From Ottelia alismoides (taxonomy: Eukaryota > Streptophyta > Magnoliopsida > Alismatales > Hydrocharitaceae), in contig JAZKJV010000148.1 of NCBI GenBank assembly GCA_037367405.1, positions 372,001 to 436,000 on the forward strand: a stretch of DNA of 64,000 nt, given 5' to 3'. This document shows, in pieces, positions 48,078 through 61,000 of the stretch. Positions within the stretch are counted from its first letter, which is position 1. The number at the start of each line of letters is the position of its first letter. The notes under the pieces are model-generated. The model made no database searches. It saw only the letters and a list, made by a program, of their open reading frames with translations, and was not told where the DNA came from. Made by a program: the position numbers and the translations under genes.

Positions 48078-51000
48078 TGATGAATACTCATTCATCACTC
48101 TTTATTCTTATATTTTAGCTACAAAAACCTTTGCAAATGCATGTAGATATGTGTAAATACAAATAATTACCAAAAGCATGCATGGTGTAAAAAGTCATAA
48201 TTAGCATGTTTTTGTGCAGAAATAAAAGAATAAAGATTAAAAAGAAAAAGAGGAAATATTTAGAATAAATATTGAGCAACCTAACCCAAGGGAGGGCTCA
48301 GCATGGACCTGACCGCATAAAAGACAAAGTAGAGGGAGATAGGGGCTCATGTGTGTAAATAGACCTGTAAATAAATAAATAAATTTTCCTCTAAAAATAG
48401 AATAAAAGTGGTTTGTATAGATTGTATATATTTGTAAATATAAAAATCAAAACAAAAATAGAAAAATTAAAAAGAAAACAAAAACAACCAATTGTGCATA
48501 TTCATCATGTATATACAACCACCCTTATATTTATTTCACTTTATAAATAAATAAAATTAATTTCTATAAAAATTTGTAAATATTCTATCTTTTATGGTGT
48601 AAATAAATAAAAATAAAAACAACAAAGACAAAAACAAAATAAAAAAAACAAAATTAAAACCAAAAATAATATTGTACATATACCATGTATATAGATGTAT
48701 ATATCTATTTATTTCACCTTTGTATATAAATAATAAAAATACAATAAAAATACCCTTTTATTCCTAATTTTATCCTATAAATAAATAAAATATAAAATGG
48801 GGATAAAAATGTATAAAAATAACTAATTAAAAATCAAAAATAAAAATCCTACATTGTATATATACCTATATATAACCCTATTATGTTAAAACCCTATTTT
48901 TATTTCAAAAAAATAATTAAAAATCACAAAAAATAGAAGAAATTAAAACAAACATTTTTTATGTTTTAAGTTTTTAATAATTCAGCCATTTGCTATTTTT
49001 AAATTAATTTTCAAATCATTTTGACGTGGCCCCCTCTCATTGGTCCACGGGGATGTTGACCGCCCGGTCAACTCCCCCCTGTGGACCACTTTCCACGGGT
49101 TCTGGATGCCCGACCCGAGTTCTCAAAATTTTAGCGTCCAAACATGATCACCGTGCACTTAAACCCAGGGTCCTAATTACACCCCAAGCATCCAGGAACC
49201 TCGCCCGACATCGTGCCTAGGGGTCCGTGCTCAATCGAGCCGGACCCGAGCCTTTCTTCCCGGACCTTCCACCATATAAGAGCCGAGCTCCGCCACCCAT
49301 TTCCTCATCTTTTGGCTCCCCACCTTTCATTCCCGTGACCTCCACTACCTTCCCTGAGGTGACAGCTCGCCGTTGGTGGTGTTGAAGAGAGGTGAAGGTG
49401 ACCAGATCTCAGATCCGGCGAGCTAGCGCCGCCGTGCTCTGCCTGAAGGAGGAACTCGAGCCTCGGGCCTCGACGACCCGCAAGGCAACGACCCAGAGCA
49501 AGCCCAGCTCATCCACAGTCGATTCCTCTACCCTGGTAGACGTAGTTTCCTTTCTTTTTCGTTAATTTCGCATTACGCCCAATTCTCGCCATCGTCGTTC
49601 ACCTCCGATTCCGGCCACATCCACCCTAGTCTCGATCATCGGACTGCACCATCGCGTTCGCCTTCTTCCCACACACGTTCTCCACCCATTCACTCAACCC
49701 AGCTCGCACAGGAGCTGGGGTTTCGAGCTCCACCATCTACACCTCACCGGAGCTCGACCGCCCCGCCTCACCAATCACCGTCACCCCCTCTCACAGGGTC
49801 GAGGCACTTTGCCCTCGACCCGCGAGCGTTCTGCTGTGTTTTGCAGGTCCAATCGAGCCCATCCGAGGGCCCGACCATCCAGGTGCAGGCGCTCGACCTC
49901 CGCTGACCTCGCCGGAGCTCCCCAGAGCTCCATCGAATCATCGGAGGCCGCCATTCGACGCGGAAGGCCAGCACGCATCTTCTCCGATCTTTAGCGGCCC
50001 GCGAGGAGGACGCCAGGGCACACACGGGCCCGGCGAATGTCGCCGGCCTCCAGTTCGTCCACCATCCTTCCATGCCATCCGATCGACCCTAGGCTCCAGT
50101 TTAGATCCTGACCGTCCATCTGAGGAGCTTCCAGCACCGTCCGATCTTTGGAGGAGCGATCTGGACCGGTCGATCGTCGAGGTTTAGCCACAGAGCCTCA
50201 CGTCCGTTCGATCTCCCACATGGCGAAGCCCTGGCCGTTCGATCAGCCCGGGGATTCCAGCATTGGGCGCCACCCCGTTCTCAGCCGTCGATCAGCACAC
50301 GTGGCGCCCATCCGACGGCCTACTTAATAAAGGATAAATATTCCCTTAGGCCCTTAGCTTTAGCTTAGTTTAGTTTTAGTCCTGTAAATATTTTTAGCAT
50401 TTTATTTGCGTTAGGAAAATTGCACTTTGGTCCTTATCTTTTCTGCTATTTGCATGTATACCCCTGCCTGTAGTGTGTCACGTGCATCGACACGTGTTTG
50501 TCTGGGATATTTGCATACTTAGCCTTGTAATTCTGGGTTGTTATTGAATGAATGAAATGTTTTAGGAAATTGCAGATATGCCCCTGTGAATGATTTTTAT
50601 GCGCATGTGCGTTTATTAGTGGGTTATTTACATCGAAGCCCCTAGACTTTTAATACTTGTTATTAAATAGTCCAGGAACTTTGTTTCTTTGCAATTAGGT
50701 CCCTGTGTGCCCCAAACACGCGCCTCGCGCGTGACTTCTTGGGATTTTTGCACCGGACCCCCTGGAACTTCTGGTATTTACGTACATGTCCTTGTGCACT
50801 GTACCTAGGTTTTGATTTTGAATAAAATATCAAACTTCAAATTTAATGAAAATTGGACATATGTCTCCTGCCATGTTGTAAAATTTTCTAGAATTTTTGG
50901 AGACATTTTTGCTTTTATTTGCTATTTTTAAAAATTCGAAAACAACCTTTTTCTTTACTGTCTGACTTGAAAAATCACAAAAAAATTAAAACTCATCTAA

Positions 51001-51750
51001 AAATTACAAATAAATTAGCTACTGTGTATTTTGTTTTGTTTGATTTTCTGACCAATTTTGGTCATTTGCTCATTATGTAAAACTCATAAAAATTGAAAAA
51101 CATTAAAAACTTTATAAAAATTCTAGTAATTAATCTAAAAATCCAAAAATAATAATTGTGGTGCCTAAATTTTCCTTGTCTCTTCCTCTTTACAGGAATA
51201 TTACCTCTAGGCTTTTTAGGGACTCTTAGATATTTTATCTAAGTCCTCCAAGCTTGGCTGGACAGTACCCTTGTTTTCTTGCCTTGTTTGATTTTTATAA
51301 AATTCAATAAACATCAGAAAAATACCAAAAATTACCCAAAAACAATAAAAATCATTAAAAACATAAAAACATTTTTATTCGAATTTTTTATTGATTTTTG
51401 ATGCATTAAATAATTGCTTGAAGTTGGTTGTTTCCCTTGTTTTCTTTATTTTCTTTATTCAGTAAAAATCCAAATAAATTAAAAACAATTAAAAATCCAC
51501 CAAAAAGAATTTTATTTTATTTTATTTTATTTCTTTTTTAGACTACTTTGTAGGCCATGAGGCCATTACGTGCTCCTTGTGTTCGACCCTGGTCGCTATA
51601 CCAGGTTAATCTAATAGCGAGACCGCTACTTGTGTTTGATTGGTTTTTATCTGATTTGGTGGTCTATTTTTCTTGATCGACCACGCTTGGTGACTTGGGT
51701 CGCAACGACCCTTGACGACCTTTTTACCCGAGTTGCTAGGTGGGTCATCA
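48078..51750 (+). repeat. Gypsy solo LTR (3,673 bp)
   Basis: It runs from TGATGAAT at 48078 to TCATCA at 51750, with GGTTC on both sides. No internal region, primer site or polypurine tract is attached, so it is a solo LTR left by recombination between two LTRs. It sits inside the gag-pol of a minus-strand relative. The TATA box is probably TATAAG at 49275-49280; the U5 motif CTCCTTGTGTTCGACCCTGG is near 51573. GC-rich 49020-50330 contains reading frames on both strands that look like composition artefacts. Hairpins occur at 50475-50496 and 50717-50733. Confidence 0.93.
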
Positions 51751-51755
51751 GGTTC
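51751..51755. repeat. Target-site duplication, right
   Basis: GGTTC, identical to 48073-48077. Confidence 0.92.
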
Positions 51756-53499
51756 CTCTTCTTCTTACGAATGGTGGTATTCTCTCTCAAGTTCCTCTGG
51801 AAGAGAGGGATGTGCTCGAGAGCCTCCTATAGAGTCAGATGGATATGGAATCTGTTTATCATATGCTGGCTGAACTGTAACTGCTGGTCTCTTTTTGGGT
51901 TTTCTTTTTTAGTCCCCTTCTCCAAGAGGAGTGCTTGAAGGAAGGGGATGGTTGGGCCCTCCTCAGATAGAGGGCTAGGAACATGTTCCTGCTATTGTGA
52001 AGGAATGAAACCCATACAAGAATCATCATGTAACATAGATGGACTCGTAGTAGATAAAGAAACCTTTCCTTCATTAATTTTTTTGTTCTCTTTCATATTG
52101 TCCTGAGGTACAGAAACTGGAGGAAACACAACTGGAATAGAAATGGCGGCATCAGTACCACCCACGGCATCGGACTTCGTGGCATCAACACCGCGCTCTA
52201 GCTCAGCATCATCTGGTAATCTGGTGTCCTCAGTACCACCATCTGCATCTTGAGAAGCGACGACCTCAGTACCGTTGACTGGATCAGCATCATCCTTGGT
52301 GGCGTCCTCATCCACGTATATGTCATGGATAGTGCTGCAGATAATCTCAAACTCCTGCAGGTGTAAATGCGGCTCCTCAGTGGCAAACCCATGGAACTTG
52401 GGAAAGAGATGAATGGTCTAGGGAGGGAGCTTGAAGTCTCCCAGAATTGCCGGAAGCTGGATCCAACGGTGTATAAGGGTTGCACCAGGGTTGTGCAACT
52501 CCCTCATCGGTCTGGCTGGCTCCTGCGGCTATACTCCATCTCCTCCTCCAACCTCTGGAATCTCTCCCACCGCCAGCTCGGTGTGACTCTCCTATGTCGG
52601 CTCACATCTGTGCTATCTCTTGGCGTACCTCTGCCATGAAGGCTCCCTGATCTTTAATCTGCCTTTGCATCGTCTCTAGGGAAGCAAGAAGTGTGTTGTT
52701 GATGGCATCCTGATCTAAAACGTACGTAGAACTCTGGGGTTGTCCATCGATGCCATCTGGTGGGTCTCCGTAAAGGCAAAAGATCCGAATTCAGATGTCG
52801 TCATATGAATAAATAATTGTGCTTCTGGTTTCTGCTTGGGCACCTCAGGACTAGGAGAAGGGTGGTCGAGGAGGAACAGGGCAGAATCAAACTCGGGTTC
52901 GGAGAGCGGGTTAAGGCTCTCCTGAACCTCCCTAGATGAGTGGGTCGGAGTGCTCAAGAGCGGTGCTGTCAAAGGCAGCCTAAGGGACCTCCGACACATC
53001 ACCGTGATGTGGAAAAATGTGGATGAGATCTGGATGCAAACAAGATCGTCAGTCAAACCCCCAATTCACTTACTCAACGCTGAGCTGATGACCGTAAAGG
53101 ATCGATCGATTATCTTCTCGATTTTATTTAGGTAATAATCAGTCTTGCAGAGCGATTAAGCGAGATGGTAGGAACTCGATGCTCCCAAGAGACTGGCCCA
53201 ATCCCAAAGCTGGATCTTTCCCAGCCAGTACAACTTGTGGACCATTTACAGGCTACCTGATCAACTCGCTCTGTTAAGGATATCGCGGCCCGCTTTAGCG
53301 GAGACTAGAGCGATCCTCACTGGAGAGTGACTAACCCCAAGATTAGTACTCTAACGAGAGTTCATGTGTGGCTCTAGCCTAGTGTGCGTGTCACTCTTTC
53401 GCACAAGCAAACCAAACAAGGGGGGATGACTCTCCCAAGACAGATTTTTAAGTGAGGTGTCTTTTAAGATCAAGTTTGCATTAACAGTCCCAATTTTAT
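51756..53499 (-). pseudogene. Gypsy gag relic
   Basis: On the minus strand the capsid start is recognisable: an RPMRELHNPG block near 52530-52500, and FHGFATEEPHLHLQEFEII near 52398-52342, the counterpart of the F-x-G-x-x-x-E-D/E-P-x-x-H-(x)5-F motif of plant gypsy Gag. After it the frame runs into an unusual acidic stretch (52315-51992) instead of the rest of the capsid, so part has been lost or replaced. The frame at 53056-52715 (Ser/Pro/Glu-rich) lies before the capsid and may be the Gag N-terminal region. Frameshifts are several. Confidence 0.7.
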
Positions 53500-54387
53500 G
53501 GTTTTCACTTTTTAGGGTATTTTTCAATAACAAATAATGCCTAACAGGTTTTTTGATCTCCTGATTATTTTAAGTCCAAAAATAGGGGGAGAAGTCGAAA
53601 AGCCGATGCACGATCAAACACGATGATGCATGCAAAGTAAGAAAGGCGTACATGACTCCAGCTCTCTACATGCAGGGTGATCCACGCATAAATTTAGAGA
53701 CAGGAATTAAACTAACCTAAATGATGCAAGAAGAAAACGACCTTAGATGAGCAATTTTTAAGATCACGAAGAACAATAGCTAGCTGATCAGAGAGAGAGA
53801 GAGAGAGAGAAGCCCGACTCCTGTCTCAGATGCCAATCGATATCTGCCACAACAGATCCTGCCAACGTTGTATATGACCTCTAGCGGCGTGTGGCCTCTC
53901 AATCAATCAGGCTATCTTTTTATTAATGATTTTTAATAAGGTTCGATTACGAACTATAGGTGCAGGTAAATAGTTAGGGATTGGGCCTTAATTATTTATG
54001 TAACAATAAGAGAAATTCCTAAGTCTAGGGGCCAAAATCTTCGAGAATCAAATAGAAATAAAAAGCGAGAAAACAAAACCGATGAAAAACCGCGGTGAGG
54101 TCTCTCCAGCACACCGGTGCATGGAGAAACAGACCTCGATATGCCTCAAGTCCAGAAGAGTCTGATGGTCCTGTATTATTACAACAATAATAAAGTGCTG
54201 AAAATAAAACTGCTCTATTCTTTATAACTAATGTCTAGCTATCCTCTTGTTCCTCCTTCGGTGTGGTTACTCCAACCGAAAGCCGCAACGTCCTCGGGCG
54301 GTCCCTCACACAAAAATCAAAGTAGAAAGATGTCAGAAAAATAGTTATATAAAATGGAGACAAAAATATGAAAAGACTACTAAGCCG
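53500..54387 (-). mobile_element. 5' leader of the minus-strand gypsy element
   Basis: It matches 24490-25544 in order and orientation. A (GA)n run lies at 53792-53812. There is no coding sequence. Confidence 0.72.
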
Positions 54388-54389
54388 TG

Positions 54390-54409
54390 CTCCCTGACAA
54401 CGACGACAT
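54390..54409 (-). other. Gypsy primer-binding site (tRNA-Asp type, decayed)
   Basis: The minus strand reads ATGTCGTCGTTGTCAGGGAG, two bases from the LTR edge at 54412. Confidence 0.78.
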
Positions 54410-54411
54410 TC

Positions 54412-57400
54412 TGATGACATGACTCGAAACTTGGGTTAAGGAATAAGATAAATGAAATGTCATTGTGACCCAAATCGCGAAGTGTAATCAACAAGAAAAA
54501 TCAAGACAACACAATAAAACAATCAAAGCACGAAATTCAATATTAGCGGTCTATGCTATTTATTTAACCTAGTATAGCGACCATGGTCAAACACAAGAGC
54601 ACGAGTGAAATCTACGAAGTCGTCGAATTTAGAGAAATAAAAACTATTTTTTATTTAATTTATTTTGCCATTTTTTATATTTTCAAAAAGAGAAAATAAG
54701 ACAAGGAGCAAGCAAGCTTTCACAACTTTATTAAGGGTCAAAAAGTCTAAAAAATTAGAAATAAAAATATTTTTATGTTTTTCAAATATTCAGGTGATTT
54801 TGGTGATTTTATGAGATTTTTCCATTTTTATATGATTTTATAAAAATCAAACAAATGCAAAAATGGAAAATAGTGTACAGCCTGGACCAAAAGGCAAATT
54901 TAAAATATCAAAAAAATACCCTAATGTCCTGGTTGTGATTTTTATAAAAAATTTAATAAAAATACTTAACTACATAAACTGATGTACTGGAATTAAAAGA
55001 CACATAAACAAGCACAAACTATTTTTTTGTATTTTTTAAAGCAATTTTTATATTTTTTGGTATTTTATAAAACAGATAGACCATGTTTTTAGGGTTTTGA
55101 TTTTTAGAAAATATCAAATAAAACTAAATTAATTCACAAAAATCACCATCAATATTACCTGCTAGCAGGAGCTAACTATAATTTTATGGAAATTTTGGAG
55201 TTAATTACGTATTTATTTGATTAAAAACAAAGCACACATCAATCATGGACCTATATGCAATTATCCTAAAATTTCCAGACCAAAATATAAGAAACTTAAA
55301 AGCTCTGGCCCTGATGTGCAAATTAGGCAAACAAACACGCGCAATACACGTGAACAAGCATCACAGGGATGTAAATGCAATTACCCAAAAGTTCCCATTG
55401 AAAACGTAACATCCATGAAATACATGATAAGTAATGCAATTAAACCATGATGCATGTGAAACTACACGTAACTTCAGACAAATTGGACTAAAGTGCAAAT
55501 ACTGGAAAGATAAGGTCCAAACTGCAAATTACCCAAACTAAAACTTTATTACAGAACTATATACTAAAACATAAAAGTGCGGGGAAAAAGGGCAAAATAC
55601 CCTTGTAGGGCGTGTGCAGAGCACGTGGGATGCATGGCGCGCGAAGGAGCTCTCGCTATCGTACGTCTGTAATCTCCTCCCGCTGCTAATCTGACGGTGA
55701 AGATGATGTATGGAACGTGCGGGGCAGATGCGTCAGGGAATGTCAGATCCAACGACCCAAAAGCTGATCTGGTTGGCGGCACTGATGGAATCTGGCTGGA
55801 ACGGTCTCATCCAACGGCAGGGAGCGACCTTGCAAGAACATGGCCTCGACGACTTTCACCTGAGCCTCGGATGGGATCCGAGACTCCAATGAACCATTTG
55901 AGGGCTCCGACAAGATTGTATAGGTTGTCCGCTTGAACGAGTGGCTCCGATGTGGGAGCTATCAGTCGTATGAGCGTGACGTTGAAGAGTGACCTGGGAC
56001 AGCTCCGACGGAGCACCTAGAGGCTTGAAATGAGTTCCTTGCACGTGTCAGGATCTGCAAATGGGAGAGCGACTCAGAGGGGACTCTCCGATCGGATTAT
56101 TGCTTGGGGAAATACAGAGAAGCGAGGGTGGATGGGATTTGAGTCTCTGGCGAACACAAGGGAGAGAGACAGGGCCTAATCTCAACCCGGTGGTTGAGCT
56201 GTAGGGTGAACAGGTTGTGGGAGAAGATGAAGGGTGATCTGGCGAGTCGATATGAATGGTTGGGTGTGGATATAGGGGCTCCGACCAGCTGGTTGGATCA
56301 AGTGGAGGTGTTGCGGTGCTAGATGGAATGAATGGAATCAAAAGCGAAAAACACGGGGTAGGATAAATACCTGAAGATCTAGATGGACTCCTGAGCTCCA
56401 AGCGATGATGGTAATCGAGGTTATGGCCTCAACCACGTTATGGCAGATGGGGAGGCTGCTCGTGGCAGATCTCCGACCACGAAGGATGAGCTACATCGTC
56501 ACTGCACCAAAAGGAGCTCCAAGAGACTCTCCGAGCAGCTGTCACTCAGCTGGAGGTGGCTAGTTGTCGAAGTGGGAGCGAGGAACGAGCTGCGACGCTG
56601 GGAAGGCGGAGGAGATGCATTATAGCTGACTCTAGGGGTCTCCAAAGATCAATCGGTAGCGTTCAACCCTAGCAAGATCCACGCCTTCCTAGGGATCTGT
56701 GAGGATCACGGATCCTAGGAGAAGCAATGGGCGAGAAATCAGGGTGAGAGGCAGTTGGAATCGGGCGTGAAAAAGAGGAGAAGTAAGTCAGGTGAAACGA
56801 TTTTGGTCGGGTCAGCCCTGGACGAGGGCGTTGACCTGGGTCAACAAAATGAGCTGGTCCAATCTGAAGGAGCATAGAATAAGGACAAGCTACGCTACAT
56901 GACAAAATAGTTGAGAAAAATAAAGATAATTACATTAAAAATAATAATGAATTTAAATGAAAAAATACATAAAATGAAATGTTTATTATTTTTCAAGGAA
57001 TTTTTATGTGATTTTTAATTATTTTTATGAAAAATAAATTAGTGTATATACAATATATAATGTTATATATAGGTATAATATAACTATATTTTGTACAAGT
57101 ATTTTTATTTTATTATTTTTACATAAATATCCCCAATTATGTATTTTATTTCATTTCCCATAATTTTAAGAGCATAAAACAATTTTCCTTTATTTTTAGT
57201 ATTTATTTATATGTATAGAATAAATAGGGAATTTGACCTATATACATGTATTTTATACAAGTAAAAGAGGATTTTATTTTTATTTTATTTTTCTGATTTT
57301 TATTTTCTTTTTTTATTTAGAAATATGTACAAGGAGGTAAAAAGCGTATTTTATTTTTATTTTTATGAAAAATAATTATTTATATACATAGGTAATATGT

Positions 57401-57681
57401 GCAACATAGAGTAGGCCCTATCTCTCTCTACTTATTTTATTTGGCCATCAGGTCAAGGCTTGACCTTCTCTTGGGTTTCGGGTCACTCTGTATTTATTCT
57501 AAATACCTCCTTCCTTTTTTCCCCTTTATTCTTTTATTTTTGCACAAATACATGCTAATTATACAATGTTAACATATGCATGTTGAATGCTAACTTATTA
57601 TATTTACACCTATTTACATGATGCTTTGCCAAGATAATAGCTAAAATAAAAGAAAAAAGAGTAAGAATCAGGGATTCATCA
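54412..57681 (-). repeat. Gypsy 5' LTR (about 3.27 kb)
   Basis: It starts TGATGAATCC on the minus strand at 57681 and ends ATGTCATCA at 54412. It is the inverse relative of the solo LTR (48078-51750), for example 57410-57690 against 48078-48350, and 54412-54600 against 51560-51750. The motif GGTCAAACACAAGAGC is at about 54573. It belongs to the gag-pol relic at 46747-54387. On the right it interrupts a copia relic. Confidence 0.85.
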
Positions 57682-58040
57682 TCATGCAACACCAAAAATC
57701 TCTCGTGACTAAAGATTGTATCGACATCTTCTGGTAAAGTCAATCGCTTCTTCTTGTTGTACATTTCTGTAGCAGAGATGTTGATAACCTACTGTTCTCT
57801 CATCATACTGCTCGTCCTGGGAATAACTGGTAAAGTCAATCACTTGTCATGACCCTTCTCTCGAGCTTATACACCTTGTTCGACATCATCGTCCCATGCA
57901 TCACCACACCTGATCCCATGTTCGCTCTAAGAACTCCACTTTCAATAGTGACTCGATGTCCTCGTGACTCGATCGTTCCCAGTGAAATTAGATTCTTCTA
58001 GATCGTAGGAATGTGTTGGACACCTATCAGAGTTCGTACT
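57682..58040 (-). pseudogene. Copia protease/GAG-pre-integrase fragment
   Basis: The minus strand encodes VRTLIGVQHIP, NLISLGTIESRGHRVT and the VVMHGTMMSNKVYKLE block, which is the stretch after the copia protease active site. It continues the frame that ends at FDGVV in the other copy of this block (28807-29008). It is flanked by gypsy LTRs on both sides. Confidence 0.75.
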
Positions 58041-61000
58041 TGATGAAGAGGATTTTGCCGAGGTCATGTCAATCCACATGGCAGATCGACAATCGTCGAG
58101 GTGACCTCAGACGAAATCCAATCTTCAATCAACAGTTAACCCACAATATGTATAAAGCGAAGAAAAGCAAAAATGTGGAGTTAAAATTTATTATAACTCT
58201 ACAAAAAAATTTGTATAGGTGTAAGCATGTGTAGAGGTCGAACTCATGGAGCAAACGGTAGAAAGAGGGAAAATGAATGCACACAAAAATTTTGTCTTTA
58301 TCTCTTTATCCATTCTTATTATTTTATATATTTTTTATTTTATTTTTGTTTTACAATTTTGTATTTGATTTTATATTTTATAATTTTATATTTTCTTTTT
58401 GCATTTTTGATTTTTATATTTCTTTTTTTAAAATATAAATGTAAGATATGTAAGGGTATATATAAACATATAGAGTAATATATCTATAAATACTAATAAA
58501 TATAAAAAAATACAAAAGAAAAATTGGTTTGTGTTTTATATGTCTTTCTAATGTTTTTTTAAATTTTGTGGAATTTTTGCTAATTTTTATATATTTGTAA
58601 ATAAAAATACCCCAAATAAGGGATTAAAGAAACATGCTGAAATTGATTTGAATATTAAAAATAGTAAATAGGTCCCAAAATTATCCAAATCAATTTTAAC
58701 ATATAAATATTTTATATAAATAAAATTATAAAACATAAAAACCTGTTTTTGGATTTTTATGATTTTTTAAATTTTTATAAAAGATTTTGGGGTTTTTTAA
58801 TTTTTAAGCTTTTCTTTTTCCATTTTAATGATTTTTGATCTGTAATTAAAATATAATAAATATACACTATATAATTTTTTTCGAATTTTTAGACACGTTT
58901 TTATATTTTTTTGGTATTTTCTAAGACAAACAGTACGAAATTGCTTCTTTCATTTTAATAAATAGATAAATGCACAAAAATGCAAATATAAATATGAGGC
59001 GTGAAAATACATGGCAAGAGGCATTTATCCCTATTTTTGCATATTTTTAGGAGCATGTTAGGTATTTTTAATAAATAAGCAAAAATCATAAAATTATATG
59101 TCCTGACACGGGCATATTTGCAAATAAAAATAAACATCAAGGGCCCATCTGCAAAATTTGACAAAAATATACATGTGCATTCAATCTTATTGGACTAAAA
59201 GTTAATACAAAAAATGTAAGGTCATACTTTCAATTTCGCCACCTCACGTGGGATGGCACTTGAGGTGACGTGGAATGGACCCAGATGTAATTACAAGAAG
59301 TGTAGGGGCCTATTTGCAAAATTTCTACTTTATTTAAAATGTTATATTTTATTTACAGGACTAAACATTAAATACAAAAAAGGATGGGCAAGGTTTGCAT
59401 TTTACCTCTAACTAGCGCGATCGGACGGCAGCGGGTATTTCACTTATCCACGTAGCATGATCGTATCGGCCTGTACCGGTTCCTGATGGACGTTTATGAT
59501 TAGATCACATGAGGTGATCCAACGGCTGAGGCGTGCGATAATCGGACGTCATCTGGAGCGTCTGGAGAACGCCTAGTGATCGGATGGTTCTCGAGGCAGG
59601 TAGAAGAACGGGGAAGCAACTCACCATGGGCAAGTTTCAATCGATCATTGAGGGCACCTCCGATCTCGCTATGCGTCTCCAGCAAGATTTTGATGTTCCT
59701 GCAGGTTCGGTGAATGCTCTAGATGCCTCAGATAGATTCGGAGGCCATCCATAGGCCCCTGGGTGCTCGGAGAAGAAGGATGGCCTGGGGAGCTTCGGTT
59801 CGTTTTGAATCGAGCCCAGGAGGACTCTGTTGCGTTTCTGACCTGCATAGACAAGGTGTACGGCTCGAGGGGGTGCTCCTCGATCGAAATAAAGCTGGAC
59901 ACACAAAAAATGAGGTGGACGGTGAGGCTTCCAATGAAGTGGCGGAGGGAAACCTTGATTCGTAGAACCAAGGAGGTCCCGGTTGGGCTGATGGCTCAGG
60001 AAGGTGGAGAAATGGGTTGGGAACGAAATGAGGGCATTCAGTGAGGCGGTCAATGGGCGGAGCACGGGGGAAACATTCGCCGGAACGGAGCTCTGGCGAA
60101 CTACGAAATGGGCTAAATATGATGAATCATTAACTTAATCACTAAACTAATGACAGAATTACAAAGAATGAATTAAAATCTAACTAAAATAAGAAAATTG
60201 CGCAGCTCTTACTTGGATTTTGGCCAGTGAGCAAAGGTGGTCACCAGAGTGCCGCCTTGGGTGCACCTCCGCCCATAGTGCCGCCTTGGGTGCACCTCCG
60301 CCCACCTTTGAATGCCACGAGCTCAGGGGTTCCTCTCCTATCACGAGGGTGCTCTCTTTGGCCGAGTCACGGGTATCAGGGGGAAGAAGATGGCCAAAGA
60401 GTCAATAGAGGAGGAGGTTGGTTATTTATAAAATAGGTGGGCACCCTTATTTTACCGGTCAAATGGCGGATCTACGAGCTATGTACATGGTATCTACAGG
60501 GCTGGCGTGAATCTATGATGATCAAGGGCCATTTCATGTGAAGAGTTCGAACGCGATTGAGCGATAGCTCGAGCGAGAAAAATGGCGGAATAGAGGGATG
60601 AGATAGTTCTGACAAGTCAAAAGGTTGGATGGGACAATTGATCAGGAGTCAACCATTGAGGTGATGTGGTTGGTCTGCGTCAGCCCGCTAACGGGACAAA
60701 ACAGTCCAACTAAATCGACATTAATTATTTTAAAATAGTATTTGATTTTAATAATTCTTGAGTATAAAATAAAAAATGTTGATTTTTTATTTAGTATTTT
60801 ATTCTGATTTTTATTTATTTATTGGTCTTATTTATTAGTAGTTTATATTTAGGGGTATATTTATAGGTATATTTACCTATATTTTGACTATTTTATTTTA
60901 TTTTGTATATTTTATTTTATTATTTTATTCTTTTATTGTATGTATTTATACCTTATTTTTATATACAGAAATGTATTTTTATTGTATTTTTGAGATGTTA

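Noticed and set aside
49768..50191. Arg-rich frames on the minus strand
   Set aside because: They lie in the GC-rich leader of the solo LTR, with no homologous frame in the relative at 54412-57681.
59637..60065. 142-residue minus-strand frame
   Set aside because: It lies inside an LTR, several other frames are open in the same stretch, and no motif is visible.
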